Both the position numbers and the translations under genes were made by a program. Positions 1 to 7,809 of a stretch of DNA of 57,716 nt are shown here, piece by piece. The stretch's first letter is position 1, and each line of letters starts with the position of its first letter. The notes under the pieces are model-generated. The model was not told where the DNA came from and made no database searches. It saw only the letters and a program-made list of their open reading frames with translations. Origin of the DNA: Acidobacteriota bacterium (GTDB taxonomy: Bacteria > Acidobacteriota > Vicinamibacteria > Marinacidobacterales > Marinacidobacteraceae); NCBI GenBank assembly GCA_022820545.1, contig JAJEFG010000015.1, forward strand, positions 1 to 57,716, in the 5' to 3' direction.

Positions 1-80
1 CCGCGCATGTCGCAACTTCACCCGGAAGAGTTGGCTCCTGCCCCGGCGCGGAGTTCAAACTCCCCGGATGACGCCCCCGG

Positions 81-124
81 GTTGGAACGCCGACCTCCGG
101 TCGGCACGCGGCCCGCAGGGCCGC
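81..124 (+). repeat. Paired-hairpin dispersed repeat, copy 1
   Basis: Two inverted repeats stand side by side: GCCGACC/GGTCGGC (89-105, 3-nt loop) and GCGGCCC/GGGCCGC (108-124, 3-nt loop), preceded by GTTGGAACG. The same layout recurs in seven other intergenic places in this window. I see no gene in 1-188. Confidence 0.6.
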
Positions 125-188
125 AGAGTGCGTAACGCTGATCATCCTGACGCGCGCGGCCGACGCGGCTCTTCACGCCCACCCTCGA

Positions 189-1110
189 TATCGACCGGAC
201 CTCCCCCGGCCGAGCGACGATATCGACCGGAGCTCCTTCCGCCGACTGGCGTTATCGACCGGACCCCCTTCCGCCGACCGGCGTTATCGACCGGACCCCC
301 CTCCACCGACGAGCGTTATCGACCGGACCCCCTCCCGCCGGCTGGCGCTATCGACCGGACCCCCCTCGCCGGCTGACGTTATCGACCGGACCTCCGTTCC
401 GGAGACCGGCGTTATCGACCGGACCCCCCGCTGCCGGCTGGCGTTATCGACCGGACCTCTTCCCGCCGACCGGCGGTATCGACCGGACCCCCTTCCGCCG
501 ACCGGCGGTATCGACCGGACCCCCTTCCGCCGGCTGGCGTTATCGACCGGACCCCTTCCGCCGGCTGGCGTTATCGACCGGACCCCCTCCAGCCGACCGG
601 CGTTATCGACCGGACCTCCTCCCGCCGGCTGGCGCTATCGACCGGACCCCTTGCCGCCGACCGGCGCTATCGACCGGACCTCCTCCTGCCGACCGGCGAT
701 ATCGACCGGACCCTCTTCCCGCCTGCTGGCGATATCGACGGGACCCCCTCCAGCCGACCGGCGTTATCGACCGGACCTCCTCCTGCCGACCGGCGATATC
801 GACCGGACCCCCGTCCGCCGGCCTGGCGTTATCGACCGGACCCTCCTCCGGCCGACCGGCGCTATCGACCGGACCCCCGCTGCCGGTGGCGTTATCGACC
901 GGACCCCCTCCGCCGGCTGGCGTTATCGACCGGACCCCCTTCCGCCGACCGGCGTTATCGACCGGACCCCCTTCCGCCGGCTGGCGTTATCGACCGGACC
1001 CCCTTCGCCGGCGAGCGCTATCGACCGGACCTCCGCCCACCGACTGTCGCGATCGATCGGACCCCTTGCCGCCGACCGGCGCTATCGACCGGACTTCCCT
1101 GGTCGACCGG
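189..1110. repeat. Degenerate 32-bp tandem repeat array I, 29 units
   Basis: The core TATCGACCGGACC recurs at 189, 221, 253, 285, 317, 349, 380, 413, 445, 477, 509, 541, 572, 604, 636, 668, 700, 733, 765, 797, 830, 863, 893, 924, 956, 988, 1019, 1051 (degenerate) and 1083. Spacing is 32 bp with 30-33 bp slips. The rest of each unit approximates CCTTCCGCCGACCGGCG. The base just before the core varies freely (A, C, G or T). Because 32 is not a multiple of 3, the apparent reading frames across it cycle through one set of three peptides; I do not regard them as genes. It is not a CRISPR array: the between-core sequence is itself repeated. The function is unknown; an iteron or protein-binding array or a simple minisatellite are the options. 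Confidence 0.95.
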
Positions 1111-1134
1111 AGTTCCCCGGGCAGACCGGTTGTC

Positions 1135-1361
1135 TCAGGAACTCCGTTCGAACTCGGAACGGGGGACGCCAGATTGGCGAATGATCGAGAGCAGGGTGCC
1201 GACGCGTAACTCCGAGTGATCGGGAACCGGCACGGTCACGGTGTGGCCGACGTCCACCTTCTGGACCACCACATGGCTGCCACGCCGCCTTACCTCCACG
1301 AAACCATGGACGCGAGGATGCGGCAGACATCCCTGCCGGACAGGACGCGCAGCCTACCCAA
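1135..1361 (-). pseudogene. hicA: HicA-type mRNA interferase toxin, frameshifted
   Basis: Read from a TTG at 1361 that overlaps the end of hicB, the translation begins MGRLRVLSGRDVCRILAS, a good HicA N-terminus. One base is then missing. The next frame gives VEVRRRGSHVVVQK, then TVPVPDHSELRVGTL and SIIRQSG, ending at the TGA at 1135. Restoring one base after the TCC codon for Ser would give HGFVEVRRRGSH and a 75-residue protein, normal for the family. HicA proteins are dsRBD-fold ribonucleases with a catalytic His in the GSH motif. The break comes before that His, so an intact toxin should not be made unless this is a sequencing error or programmed shift. The 3' end lies about 25 bp from repeat array I. 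Confidence 0.85.
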
Positions 1362-1575
1362 CGGCGACCTCGACCTGCGTCACGTAGATCTCTCCACCCA
1401 GGCGCCGGTCGAGTTCCTCCGCGGAGGCGGTCTCGAAGAAAAGAGTCAGCGCTTCCGTCAGGTTGGCGCGTGCCTCGGCGACGGTATCTCCCTGGCTTGC
1501 GACATCTACTTCGGGGCACAGGGCCACATAGCCGTCGCCCTCCCGTTCAACGATTGCGGTCAAGCGGTGCGTCAT
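1354..1575 (-). CDS. hicB: HicB-family antitoxin
   Basis: This 73-residue protein matches the short HicB antitoxin fold. It has the N-terminal stretch ERE-DGYVALCPEVDVASQG, then the TVAEARANLTEAL helix and an acidic tail. HicB binds and neutralises HicA and usually represses its own operon. The ATG at 1575 has a GAGGA ribosome site about 6 nt upstream. Its last codons overlap the start of the broken hicA, so the order is antitoxin-toxin. The promoter must fit into the ~45 bp between the start and repeat array II. The gene is intact although its partner is not. Confidence 0.88.
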   Translation of the reverse strand: MTHRLTAIVEREGDGYVALCPEVDVASQGDTVAEARANLTEALTLFFETASAEELDRRLGGEIYVTQVEVAVG

Positions 1576-1630
1576 CGCATCCTCATCCTATCGCCACTGC
1601 CCTCTGGGAGACCCGTCGGCAGACCGGCGA

Positions 1631-1850
1631 TATCGACCGGACCTCCTTCCGCCGACTGGCGATATCGACCGGACCCCCTTCCGCCGACTGGCGTTATCGA
1701 CCGGACCCCCCTTCCGCTGGCTGGCGTTATCGACCGGACCTCCTCCTGCCGACCGGCGATATCGACCGGACCCTCTTCCCGCCGGCTGGCGATATCGACC
1801 GGACCCCCGTCCGCCGGCTGGCGATATCGACCGGACCTCCCTCTCGCCGA
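1631..1850. repeat. Degenerate 32-bp tandem repeat array II, 7 units
   Basis: Same repeat family and orientation as array I, with cores TATCGACCGGACC at 1631, 1663, 1695, 1728, 1760, 1793 and 1825 (spacing 32-33 bp). It begins about 45 bp upstream of the hicB start, so the hicBA cassette is bracketed on both sides by the repeat. The 148 bp after it (1851-1998) has an unusually AT-rich patch near 1918-1945 and no gene. Confidence 0.95.
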
Positions 1851-1998
1851 CGCGCATTCCCCCCACTCGCCAAGACCCGGAAGGGTGGCCCAGCGACACC
1901 ACGCGGCCAATCACACGCGTAAATTACAAATAAGTCACTTAAAACAGGGCGATTAAAGGGTCGAAATACCGGCTCCTACTCCGGTACTCTCGCCCCTC

Positions 1999-3111
1999 GT
2001 GCAAGGCCTCAATCTCCTCGGCGAATCGCCTCCTGCCGAGGAGCCGCCACCGCCCGAAGAGCCGCTCGGTCTCGATCTCATCCGCGGTTGGCTCCGCAAG
2101 CCGCGGCCCCGGCTCCGTCGCCTGTGGCTCTGGGTGCCCTACCTGGCGGACGGCGTCCGGAAGGCATACGGCTGGCTGCGGGAGAACGGCAGTCCGGCGC
2201 TCCGCAAGGCGGCAATGCGCGCCTGGGCGTGGCGCGGGGATGTGGAACGCTTGAGAGCGCGGTTGGAGAAGGCGTTCCCGCCCGGGAGCCGGGGCCGCGC
2301 GGTGGCCGAGCGCCTGGCCACTGGCAGCCGTCTGCTCCTCCGCGCTGCGCTCCTTCTGGTGGGCATCGGCCGCGAAGCGGAGCGCCTCAGAGTGTGGGAG
2401 CCGGACCGCGAGCTTGGCAAACGCCCGCCCAAACCCAAGCGGCCGCCCGCCGGAACCGTGCCGGAGCCGGCTCCCGAAACACCGGGTCGCGCGGTGCCGG
2501 ACGAACCGGCTGCATCCAGCAGTGCGGATCCGACGGGCGGGGACGAATCTGCTGTTTCCTCCGATCCGGCCAAGTCGCCGACAGACGAGGTTTCTCAGCG
2601 GGACCCCTCCCAGCCGGAACGATCCCAACCGCCACCGTCCCAGCCGAAACCGTCGCGACCGAACCCGTCCCCACCCGGGCCGTCTCAACTGGAACCACCC
2701 CGTCCCGAACCGGCCCGGGAGGATCCGCCGGACCAAGGCTCCAAAGAATCCGCGCCGGCCGATCCCTCCCCGGTCCCGGGCCTGCCCCCGGGGAAGCGCG
2801 CCGACGCTCTCGCGAAGCTGTCAAAGAACCTGCGCAGCCAGATCCTCGGTCTTGGCAGGCGCCCCCGGAAGGCGTCGCTGCGATTCACCATCTGGCGGAT
2901 CCTGAACGAGTGCGGTCCGGCCGACGCCGATCGTCTGGGGCTGCTGCTCGGGATGGACGCGGCGAATCTCGCGAAGCGCCATCTCAGCCCGCTCGTCGAG
3001 CACACGGTTCTCGAACGGACGATTCCCGACCGGATCAACCACCCGGACCAGGCGTACCGATCCACGGGTCCGCCGCCGGGGGCTGACGGCTTGCCACCCA
3101 TCAGCGAGTAG
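1999..3111 (+). CDS. Proline-rich protein with C-terminal winged-helix domain, function unknown
   Basis: The product is about 370 residues in three parts. Residues 1-150 are basic and helical. Residues 150-275 are a low-complexity linker rich in Pro, Ser and Glu with repeated P-x-(Q/R)-P units. Residues ~285-355 look like a winged helix, with ILNECGPADADRLGLLLG followed by LVEHTVLERTIPDR and NHPDQAYR. The LERTIPD...HPDQAYR ending resembles the C-terminal wing of AlbA/AAA_4-type and RecG-like regulatory proteins. There is no signal peptide. The GTG at 1999 is the first in-frame start; no clear ribosome site was found, so the true start could be later. It lies next to repeat array II, which makes a DNA-binding role at the array conceivable but unproven. 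It converges on the gene at 3251. Confidence 0.6.
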   Translation: MQGLNLLGESPPAEEPPPPEEPLGLDLIRGWLRKPRPRLRRLWLWVPYLADGVRKAYGWLRENGSPALRKAAMRAWAWRGDVERLRARLEKAFPPGSRGRAVAERLATGSRLLLRAALLLVGIGREAERLRVWEPDRELGKRPPKPKRPPAGTVPEPAPETPGRAVPDEPAASSSADPTGGDESAVSSDPAKSPTDEVSQRDPSQPERSQPPPSQPKPSRPNPSPPGPSQLEPPRPEPAREDPPDQGSKESAPADPSPVPGLPPGKRADALAKLSKNLRSQILGLGRRPRKASLRFTIWRILNECGPADADRLGLLLGMDAANLAKRHLSPLVEHTVLERTIPDRINHPDQAYRSTGPPPGADGLPPISE

Positions 3112-3250
3112 CGCGCACCGTCCGCGGGCCGGAGCAGTGCCCCGCCGGCGTCACCGAATCCGCGGGCGACGGGGTCTGCCCGCTACACGTAACGCACTCG
3201 CCTGAGCACTCGCCGTCCATGCCGGCACGACCGCCTACAAGAAGGCCCGG

Positions 3251-4549
3251 TCACTCCGGGATCGTCACCCAGCGGATGTCCGGGTCCATCGCGGTCCGCC
3301 CGCCGATCACGACTTCGAGTCCCGCCGCGTGCTCGCTCGCCGCGCTGTTGGCGCACGGGGGGGTTCCGGGATTCCTCTTGTCTTCCGCATGACGAGTCAG
3401 GGCACCCCGGTGGACAGGGCGCCAGACGCCATCGCTGGTCCGCACCCTGGCCCGCCGGAACGCCGCGCTGCGAACCTCCTGCGCGAGGCAGGTCGGCGCC
3501 GTCCGGCGGAAGTCTTCTACGAACGCCGCAGCGGACGCGTTCCGAAGCGGCTGGGAGCCCCGAAGCACTCCGAGGAAGCGGCGTTTCATCGTCGCCAGCT
3601 CGGTGACATGGGCCGTGATCGCGACCCCTCCGTCCCGTTCCTCCCACGTCACCTCGAACCGGTAGGTCACGCCAACACTCCAGGGATAGTTGAACGCGCA
3701 CTGCTGTCCCGTCCCCTCGCCGCCGAACGGGTTACAGACCGCGCCTTCGCCGCGCTCAATCACCCCGGCGTCGCCCTGTCCCTCGGAAACGTCCCACACC
3801 GAAAACTGAAGCTGCCGGTCGTAGCGGCTCCCCGCTCGTTGCAGTCCCATGTAGAACCCGTAGAAGAACTCACCCGGCGGCGCGTCGGCGGCGACGGCGA
3901 GGGCCGAAAAGTACGTCTGGTGTGGTTCCGTGAGGGGCGTCACGTCAATCGAATAGCCGGTGGGATCATCGGGATCGTCCAGCCAGAGCGTGACGTAGCC
4001 ATACGGAGGCCGCTCGGAGGAAATGCTGCGCGTCTCGAACTCCGTCGTCAGGGCCGACTCTCCCTCCCCGACGACCAGCGTCAGGACGCCGTCCCCGGGC
4101 GAGCCCGCGACCCAGGAAGCGAAAACGCCGCCCTCAGCGTCGGTCACGCCCGCCGGCGGATACACCCAGCCGGCGTTTTCGTTGGCGTCCCACTCGTAGG
4201 CGGCGCCCGCAACCGGCAACCCGTCATCATCGAGCACTGTCACACCGATCGGGTCAGCGGCGCGTTTCCCGGCCTCCGCGGGACCAAAAGGGGTGGCCGA
4301 GGGGACGGCCTCTGTCGGCGTCGGAGGCGGAGGAGGAGTTGTCGGGCCGGTGACTTGGGTGGACGTGGCCGGCGTCGGGACCGTGCCCGTGCCGTCGCCG
4401 CAAGCCAGGACCAGAAGACATGACCCGACGAGACGAAGGAATGGAACTCCCCGGGCCCACGGGCGAGCGGAGGCCAGGGTGCCTGACGACGGCGGATCAC
4501 ACTTCTCGCGGTCTGTGGATGGCGTGGGTACGTCCAGTGTCACAGACAA
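3251..4549 (-). CDS. Putative lipoprotein with Ig-like and DUF3472 domains
   Basis: About 432 residues. A hydrophobic segment ends in the lipobox LLVLAC (Cys near residue 49), followed by a Thr/Pro-rich linker. Residues ~95-175 (IGVTVLDDDGLPVAGAAYEW) read as a bacterial Ig-like domain. The next ~180 residues match DUF3472, with GYVTLWLDDPDD, FYGFYMGLQ and LQFSVWDV. That family is secreted and of unknown function. The call starts at TTG 4549, with a GTG two codons later; no ATG precedes the lipobox in frame, so the start is uncertain and the n-region looks unusually long. The upstream sequence (4550-4620) is AT-rich for this genome and probably carries its promoter. Confidence 0.7.
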   Translation of the reverse strand: MSVTLDVPTPSTDREKCDPPSSGTLASARPWARGVPFLRLVGSCLLVLACGDGTGTVPTPATSTQVTGPTTPPPPPTPTEAVPSATPFGPAEAGKRAADPIGVTVLDDDGLPVAGAAYEWDANENAGWVYPPAGVTDAEGGVFASWVAGSPGDGVLTLVVGEGESALTTEFETRSISSERPPYGYVTLWLDDPDDPTGYSIDVTPLTEPHQTYFSALAVAADAPPGEFFYGFYMGLQRAGSRYDRQLQFSVWDVSEGQGDAGVIERGEGAVCNPFGGEGTGQQCAFNYPWSVGVTYRFEVTWEERDGGVAITAHVTELATMKRRFLGVLRGSQPLRNASAAAFVEDFRRTAPTCLAQEVRSAAFRRARVRTSDGVWRPVHRGALTRHAEDKRNPGTPPCANSAASEHAAGLEVVIGGRTAMDPDIRWVTIPE

Positions 4550-4910
4550 TCATTTCTATCAGTCCAATGCGTGATAAATATGTGAAAGACAATCGTTTGT
4601 TCGCGATATTCGTCCGATCCTCGCGAGTGCGAACATCGGCAGCAGCCCGTCGTGCCGGTCGGAGGCTCCCAACGGGAGGACCGGCCAGCGCTTCCGGCCG
4701 TTTCTGCCGTGCCGCTCGGTGGGGGGGAGGGGTTTGCGGCCCTGGGGGCCGCTGCCGGTCGGAGGGCCCCACCGGGAGGACTGCCCGGCGGTCCAAGCCG
4801 CTTCTGCCGTGCGGCGTGGTGGAGGGGAGGCGGTTGCGGCCCGGCGGGCCGCTGCCGGCCTGAAGGCCGGCGGTCCCAGCCGTTGCGCCAGCCCGGGGTC
4901 CGTGGCTACG
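4550..4910. other. Divergent intergenic region, promoter plus repeats
   Basis: This 361-bp stretch separates divergent genes. The first ~75 bp is AT-rich (for example GATAAATATGTGAAAGAC near 4571) and is the likely promoter zone for the leftward lipoprotein, though I cannot fix -35/-10 boxes. The rest is the tandem repeat block at 4651-4885. No convincing gene is visible. Confidence 0.6.
4651..4885 (-). repeat. 100-bp tandem repeat, 2.4 copies, built on the paired hairpin
   Basis: Copies 4651-4750 and 4751-4850 align without gaps and agree at about 79 of 100 positions by my count; a partial third copy runs 4851-4885. Each copy contains the reverse-oriented paired hairpin. The clearest is 4834-4880: GCGGCCC/GGGCCGC followed by GCCGGCC/GGCCGGC and GGTCCCAGCC. 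This looks like local tandem expansion of the dispersed repeat. Confidence 0.75.
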
Positions 4911-6239
4911 ATGGCCTACTCCCGTTCCGCCGTGTTCCGCCGTGCCCTGAGCCTTGCCGCGTTGACGCTGGTCAGCGTTGCGCCCCTGGCGACCGCCCAG
5001 TACGGCTACTTCCCGGACCAGCCCGAAGCAGTCGAAGTGGCGGATCTCGCGCGGCGTCCCTCGTTCTACCACGAGAAGGCGGTGCTCACCCGTGGCAGGC
5101 TGGGCTTTTCCGTCGGGTTCGGGATGAACGAGCGGGTGATGGCGCTCGAGGATCCGGAGTCCATCGACGAGATCCTGATGGCCCAGCCCTACATGAGCAG
5201 CAACGACCTTGCCTTCATGGGAGCAGGGGAAGTGGAGGTCGAGGGCTGGTTCTTCGCCACCCGCATGGTCGATGAGTTCACCGTGCGCTCGCACCCGATC
5301 CTCCGGAACTATCCGTACGACCCCTCGTGGGGCGATTCCATGGACATGCGGAGGGAGGGGTTCCTGGCCATCGTGGCGGTGACCCCGATCGGCGACACCG
5401 AGAGCGTGGTCTCCGAGCGCGAGCGCGAGGCAGCGGCCGAAATGGCGGCCGGCGACGCACTCAAGATCGAGGCCGGCAGCGCCGCCTTCCTCACCCTGGA
5501 CCAGTTGATCGCCGACCCGGAGCCCTGGTTGAGCCAGCGGGTCGAGGTGATCGGCAAGTTCCGGGGCAACAACCTGTTCGGCGATCTCTCCATCAGGGAC
5601 AAGAAGACGCCGCGCGACTTCGTCATCAAGACCGCCGACGACGCGATCTGGGTGACCGGGATGCGTCCCGCGGGGAACGGGTTCCGCTTCGATCCCACCC
5701 GCCGCCGCGACACCGGCAAGTGGCTGCGGGTGTACGGGAGGCCGTGGACCTCGGACGGAATGGTCTATCTCCGCGCCGAGCGGCTCGAACTGGCCGATCG
5801 TCCCGACGATGACTCCCTGGAGCCGGTGGACATCCGGGACGCCGAGAGGGAAGCCCGCGAGGCCGCCGTCAGTCCGCTCCGGGTGGTCTTCTCGCTGCCG
5901 CTCGACGGGGAACGGGAGATCCCGCTCGACAGCGAGTTCCGGGTGCAGTTCTCGAACCGGATGGCGGCGGAGAGCTTCCACGCCGCGGTGGACCTCCTCT
6001 ACGCCGACGAGCCCTACGTGGACAACCCGTTCCCGGACCTGGAAGTCGCCTACGACGACGGCAGCCGGAGCCTGCTCGTCATACCGAACGGGACGCTCGA
6101 GGCGGAACGCGACATCCATCTCATCCTCTACCGGGAGATCGAGGACGAGCACGGCCAGCGCCTCGAGCCGCAGCCGCTGGCGGCCGAATGGGATGACGAT
6201 GCGGTCTGGGTGCTCTCGTTCCGTACCGCCTCCCGGTGA
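4911..6239 (+). CDS. Secreted protein with C-terminal SbsA-type Ig domain
   Basis: 442 residues from the ATG at 4911 (an in-frame GTG at 4902 is possible; neither has a good ribosome site). Residues 1-30 are a classical signal peptide ending ATAQ. Two regions (about 35-145 and 185-290) have alternating beta patterns with phrases such as VEVEGWFF and WLRVYGRPW, suggestive of OB-like folds. Residues ~318-440 ([20 protein letters not shown], then FSNRM) match the SbsA-type bacterial Ig domain. No enzyme motif was found; probably periplasmic or outer-membrane associated. It is the first gene of an overlapping run into thiD, moaE and moaD, sharing its TGA with the thiD start. Confidence 0.65.
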   Translation: MAYSRSAVFRRALSLAALTLVSVAPLATAQYGYFPDQPEAVEVADLARRPSFYHEKAVLTRGRLGFSVGFGMNERVMALEDPESIDEILMAQPYMSSNDLAFMGAGEVEVEGWFFATRMVDEFTVRSHPILRNYPYDPSWGDSMDMRREGFLAIVAVTPIGDTESVVSEREREAAAEMAAGDALKIEAGSAAFLTLDQLIADPEPWLSQRVEVIGKFRGNNLFGDLSIRDKKTPRDFVIKTADDAIWVTGMRPAGNGFRFDPTRRRDTGKWLRVYGRPWTSDGMVYLRAERLELADRPDDDSLEPVDIRDAEREAREAAVSPLRVVFSLPLDGEREIPLDSEFRVQFSNRMAAESFHAAVDLLYADEPYVDNPFPDLEVAYDDGSRSLLVIPNGTLEAERDIHLILYREIEDEHGQRLEPQPLAAEWDDDAVWVLSFRTASR

Positions 6240-7042
6240 GCGGCGTCTTCCGCGCTGACGCCCCGCCGGTCGCCCTCACCATCGCCGGGTCCGACTCCGG
6301 AGGCGGGGCCGGCATCCAGGCCGACCTGAAGACCTTTGCGGCGCACGGGGTGTACGGCCTCTCGGCGATCACCGCGGTCACCGCGCAGAACACCGTGGCG
6401 GTGACCGGGGTCCAGGAGATCGAGCCGGAACTGGTGTCCTCCCAGATCGCGGCGGTGGTCTCCGACTTTCCGGTGGGCGCCGCGAAGACCGGCATGCTGT
6501 CCTCAGCCGCCATCATCCGGGCGGTCGCAAAGGCCGTCGACGAGCACGGGTTGCGGACCGTCGTGGATCCGGTGATGGTCGCGAAGAGCGGCGACCGGCT
6601 GTTGCAGGAGGATGCCGTGGACGCGCTGCGGGAAGAGCTCCTGCCGCGGGCGACGCTGCTGACCCCGAACGTTCCGGAAGCTTCCGACCTCACCGGCCTG
6701 CGGGTAGAAAACGAGGACGACATGCGGACCGCCGGCGAGAAGCTCCTCGGGATGGGCGTGCCGGCGGTGCTCATGAAGGGAGGTCATCTGAACGGCGACG
6801 CCGTGGTGGATCTTTTCCTCGAGGGGAGCCGCGTTGTCCGTCTCCGGAGTCACCGGATCCACACCCGCGCCACTCACGGGACCGGCTGCACGCTCTCGGC
6901 CGCCGTGGCGGCGAACCTCGCGCTCGGCCGAACCCTGCCCGTAGCGGTGAAACGGGCGCGCCAGTACCTGCGGACGGCGATGCTGCGGGCCGCTCCCCTC
7001 GGCGAGGGGCACGGCCCTCTCGGACACCTGCCGGCGTTGTGA
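6236..7042 (+). CDS. thiD: Hydroxymethylpyrimidine/phosphomethylpyrimidine kinase
   Basis: 268 residues, the usual ThiD length. It phosphorylates HMP to HMP-P and HMP-PP for thiamine pyrophosphate synthesis. The N-terminal signature [16 protein letters not shown] is intact, followed by [19 protein letters not shown] and the ribokinase-fold anion hole in [11 protein letters not shown]. The GTG start at 6236 overlaps the previous stop as GTGA, so translation is probably coupled; its own stop overlaps moaE as TGATG. No other thiamine gene and no TPP-riboswitch-like element is visible upstream, so the kinase is here embedded with molybdopterin genes. Confidence 0.95.
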   Translation: MSGVFRADAPPVALTIAGSDSGGGAGIQADLKTFAAHGVYGLSAITAVTAQNTVAVTGVQEIEPELVSSQIAAVVSDFPVGAAKTGMLSSAAIIRAVAKAVDEHGLRTVVDPVMVAKSGDRLLQEDAVDALREELLPRATLLTPNVPEASDLTGLRVENEDDMRTAGEKLLGMGVPAVLMKGGHLNGDAVVDLFLEGSRVVRLRSHRIHTRATHGTGCTLSAAVAANLALGRTLPVAVKRARQYLRTAMLRAAPLGEGHGPLGHLPAL

Positions 7043-7473
7043 TGGACCGTTTCCGCATCACTTCGGACCCGCTCGACGAGCGGGCGGTCGCCGAGGGACT
7101 CTCCACCTCCGAAGACGGGGCCGTCGTCGTCTTCTCGGGGATCGTGCGCGCCCGGAACAAGGGGCGGAAGGTCCTCCATCTCGAGTACGAGGCGTACGAG
7201 GCGATGGTGTACCCGGTGTTCGAGCGGGTGGCGGAGGACGTGCGGGAGCGTTTCGGGGTCGAGCGCCTGCGGATCCATCACCGGATCGGGCGGGTGGACA
7301 TCGGGGAGTCCAGTGTGCTGGTCGCGGCCGCCTCGCCGCACCGCGGCACCGCCTTCGAGGCCGCGCGCCACACCATGAACGAGATCAAGCGCATCGTGCC
7401 GATCTGGAAGCGCGAGTTCTTCGAGGGCGGGGACGTCTGGGTGGAAGGGCCGAAGGAGCCGGTGACCGAATGA
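7042..7473 (+). CDS. moaE: Molybdopterin synthase catalytic subunit
   Basis: 143 residues from the ATG at 7042, which overlaps the thiD stop (TGATG, 7040-7044). MoaE transfers sulfur from MoaD thiocarboxylate to precursor Z (cPMP) to make molybdopterin. Family motifs are present: VVVFSGIVR, LEYEAYEAM, the HRIG-VDIGE-SVLVAA-SPHR core, and the C-terminal Lys-rich active-site region IKRIVPIWKREFFEGGDVWV. The gene overlaps moaD by ATGA. The tight arrangement implies one transcript and stoichiometric production of the two subunits. Confidence 0.95.
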   Translation: MDRFRITSDPLDERAVAEGLSTSEDGAVVVFSGIVRARNKGRKVLHLEYEAYEAMVYPVFERVAEDVRERFGVERLRIHHRIGRVDIGESSVLVAAASPHRGTAFEAARHTMNEIKRIVPIWKREFFEGGDVWVEGPKEPVTE

Positions 7474-7727
7474 CCGGGTCCGCCGTGGTGACCGTGCTGC
7501 TTTTCGCCGCCGCGCGCGAGGCCGCGGGAAGGGGGCGCCTGGAAATCCCCCACCGGGAGGGACTCACCGCCGCCGAGGTCTGGAAGAACCTGGAGAGCGG
7601 CAGTCCCGCCCTGGCGCCGCTGGCCGGCTCCGTCAGCGTCGCGGTGAACCACCGCTTCGTCCCGCGGGACACGGTGCTCGCCGCCGGCGACGAACTGGCC
7701 TTCCTCCCGCCGGTCAGCGGCGGCTGA
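7470..7727 (+). CDS. moaD: Molybdopterin synthase sulfur carrier subunit
   Basis: 85 residues with a ubiquitin-like pattern, ending LAFLPPVSGG. The terminal Gly-Gly is the site that is adenylated by MoeB-type enzymes and thiocarboxylated. It partners with MoaE encoded just upstream (ATGA overlap at 7470-7473). AVNHRFV, DTVLAAGDELAFLPP is the usual MoaD/ThiS core. No moeB or moaA/C is in the window, so the rest of the pathway is elsewhere. An 82-bp gap separates it from the dipeptidase. Confidence 0.93.
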   Translation: MTGSAVVTVLLFAAAREAAGRGRLEIPHREGLTAAEVWKNLESGSPALAPLAGSVSVAVNHRFVPRDTVLAAGDELAFLPPVSGG

Positions 7728-7809
7728 TCCGGTCGGCCCGCTGCCGTCCGGTACTAATTCGCACGCGTCGGAAGAGCAGACCCCGGTCCACCGCCGGGAA
7801 AGGACCGCC

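Noticed and set aside
651-1209. Long open frames across the 32-bp arrays as repeat proteins
   Set aside because: The unit length is not a multiple of three, so several frames stay open with rotating peptides; no start sites or ribosome sites support them.
189-1850. CRISPR array
   Set aside because: The sequence between cores is itself a variant of one repeat, not unique spacers; unit length slips by 1-2 bp and no cas genes are near.
3183-3701. Separate gene in the C-terminal part of the DUF3472 lipoprotein on the same strand
   Set aside because: It is an out-of-frame overlap with a supported gene and has no recognisable motif or start signal.
6100-6240. TPP riboswitch before thiD
   Set aside because: The upstream sequence is coding and lacks the conserved THI-box core; thiD starts inside the preceding stop codon.
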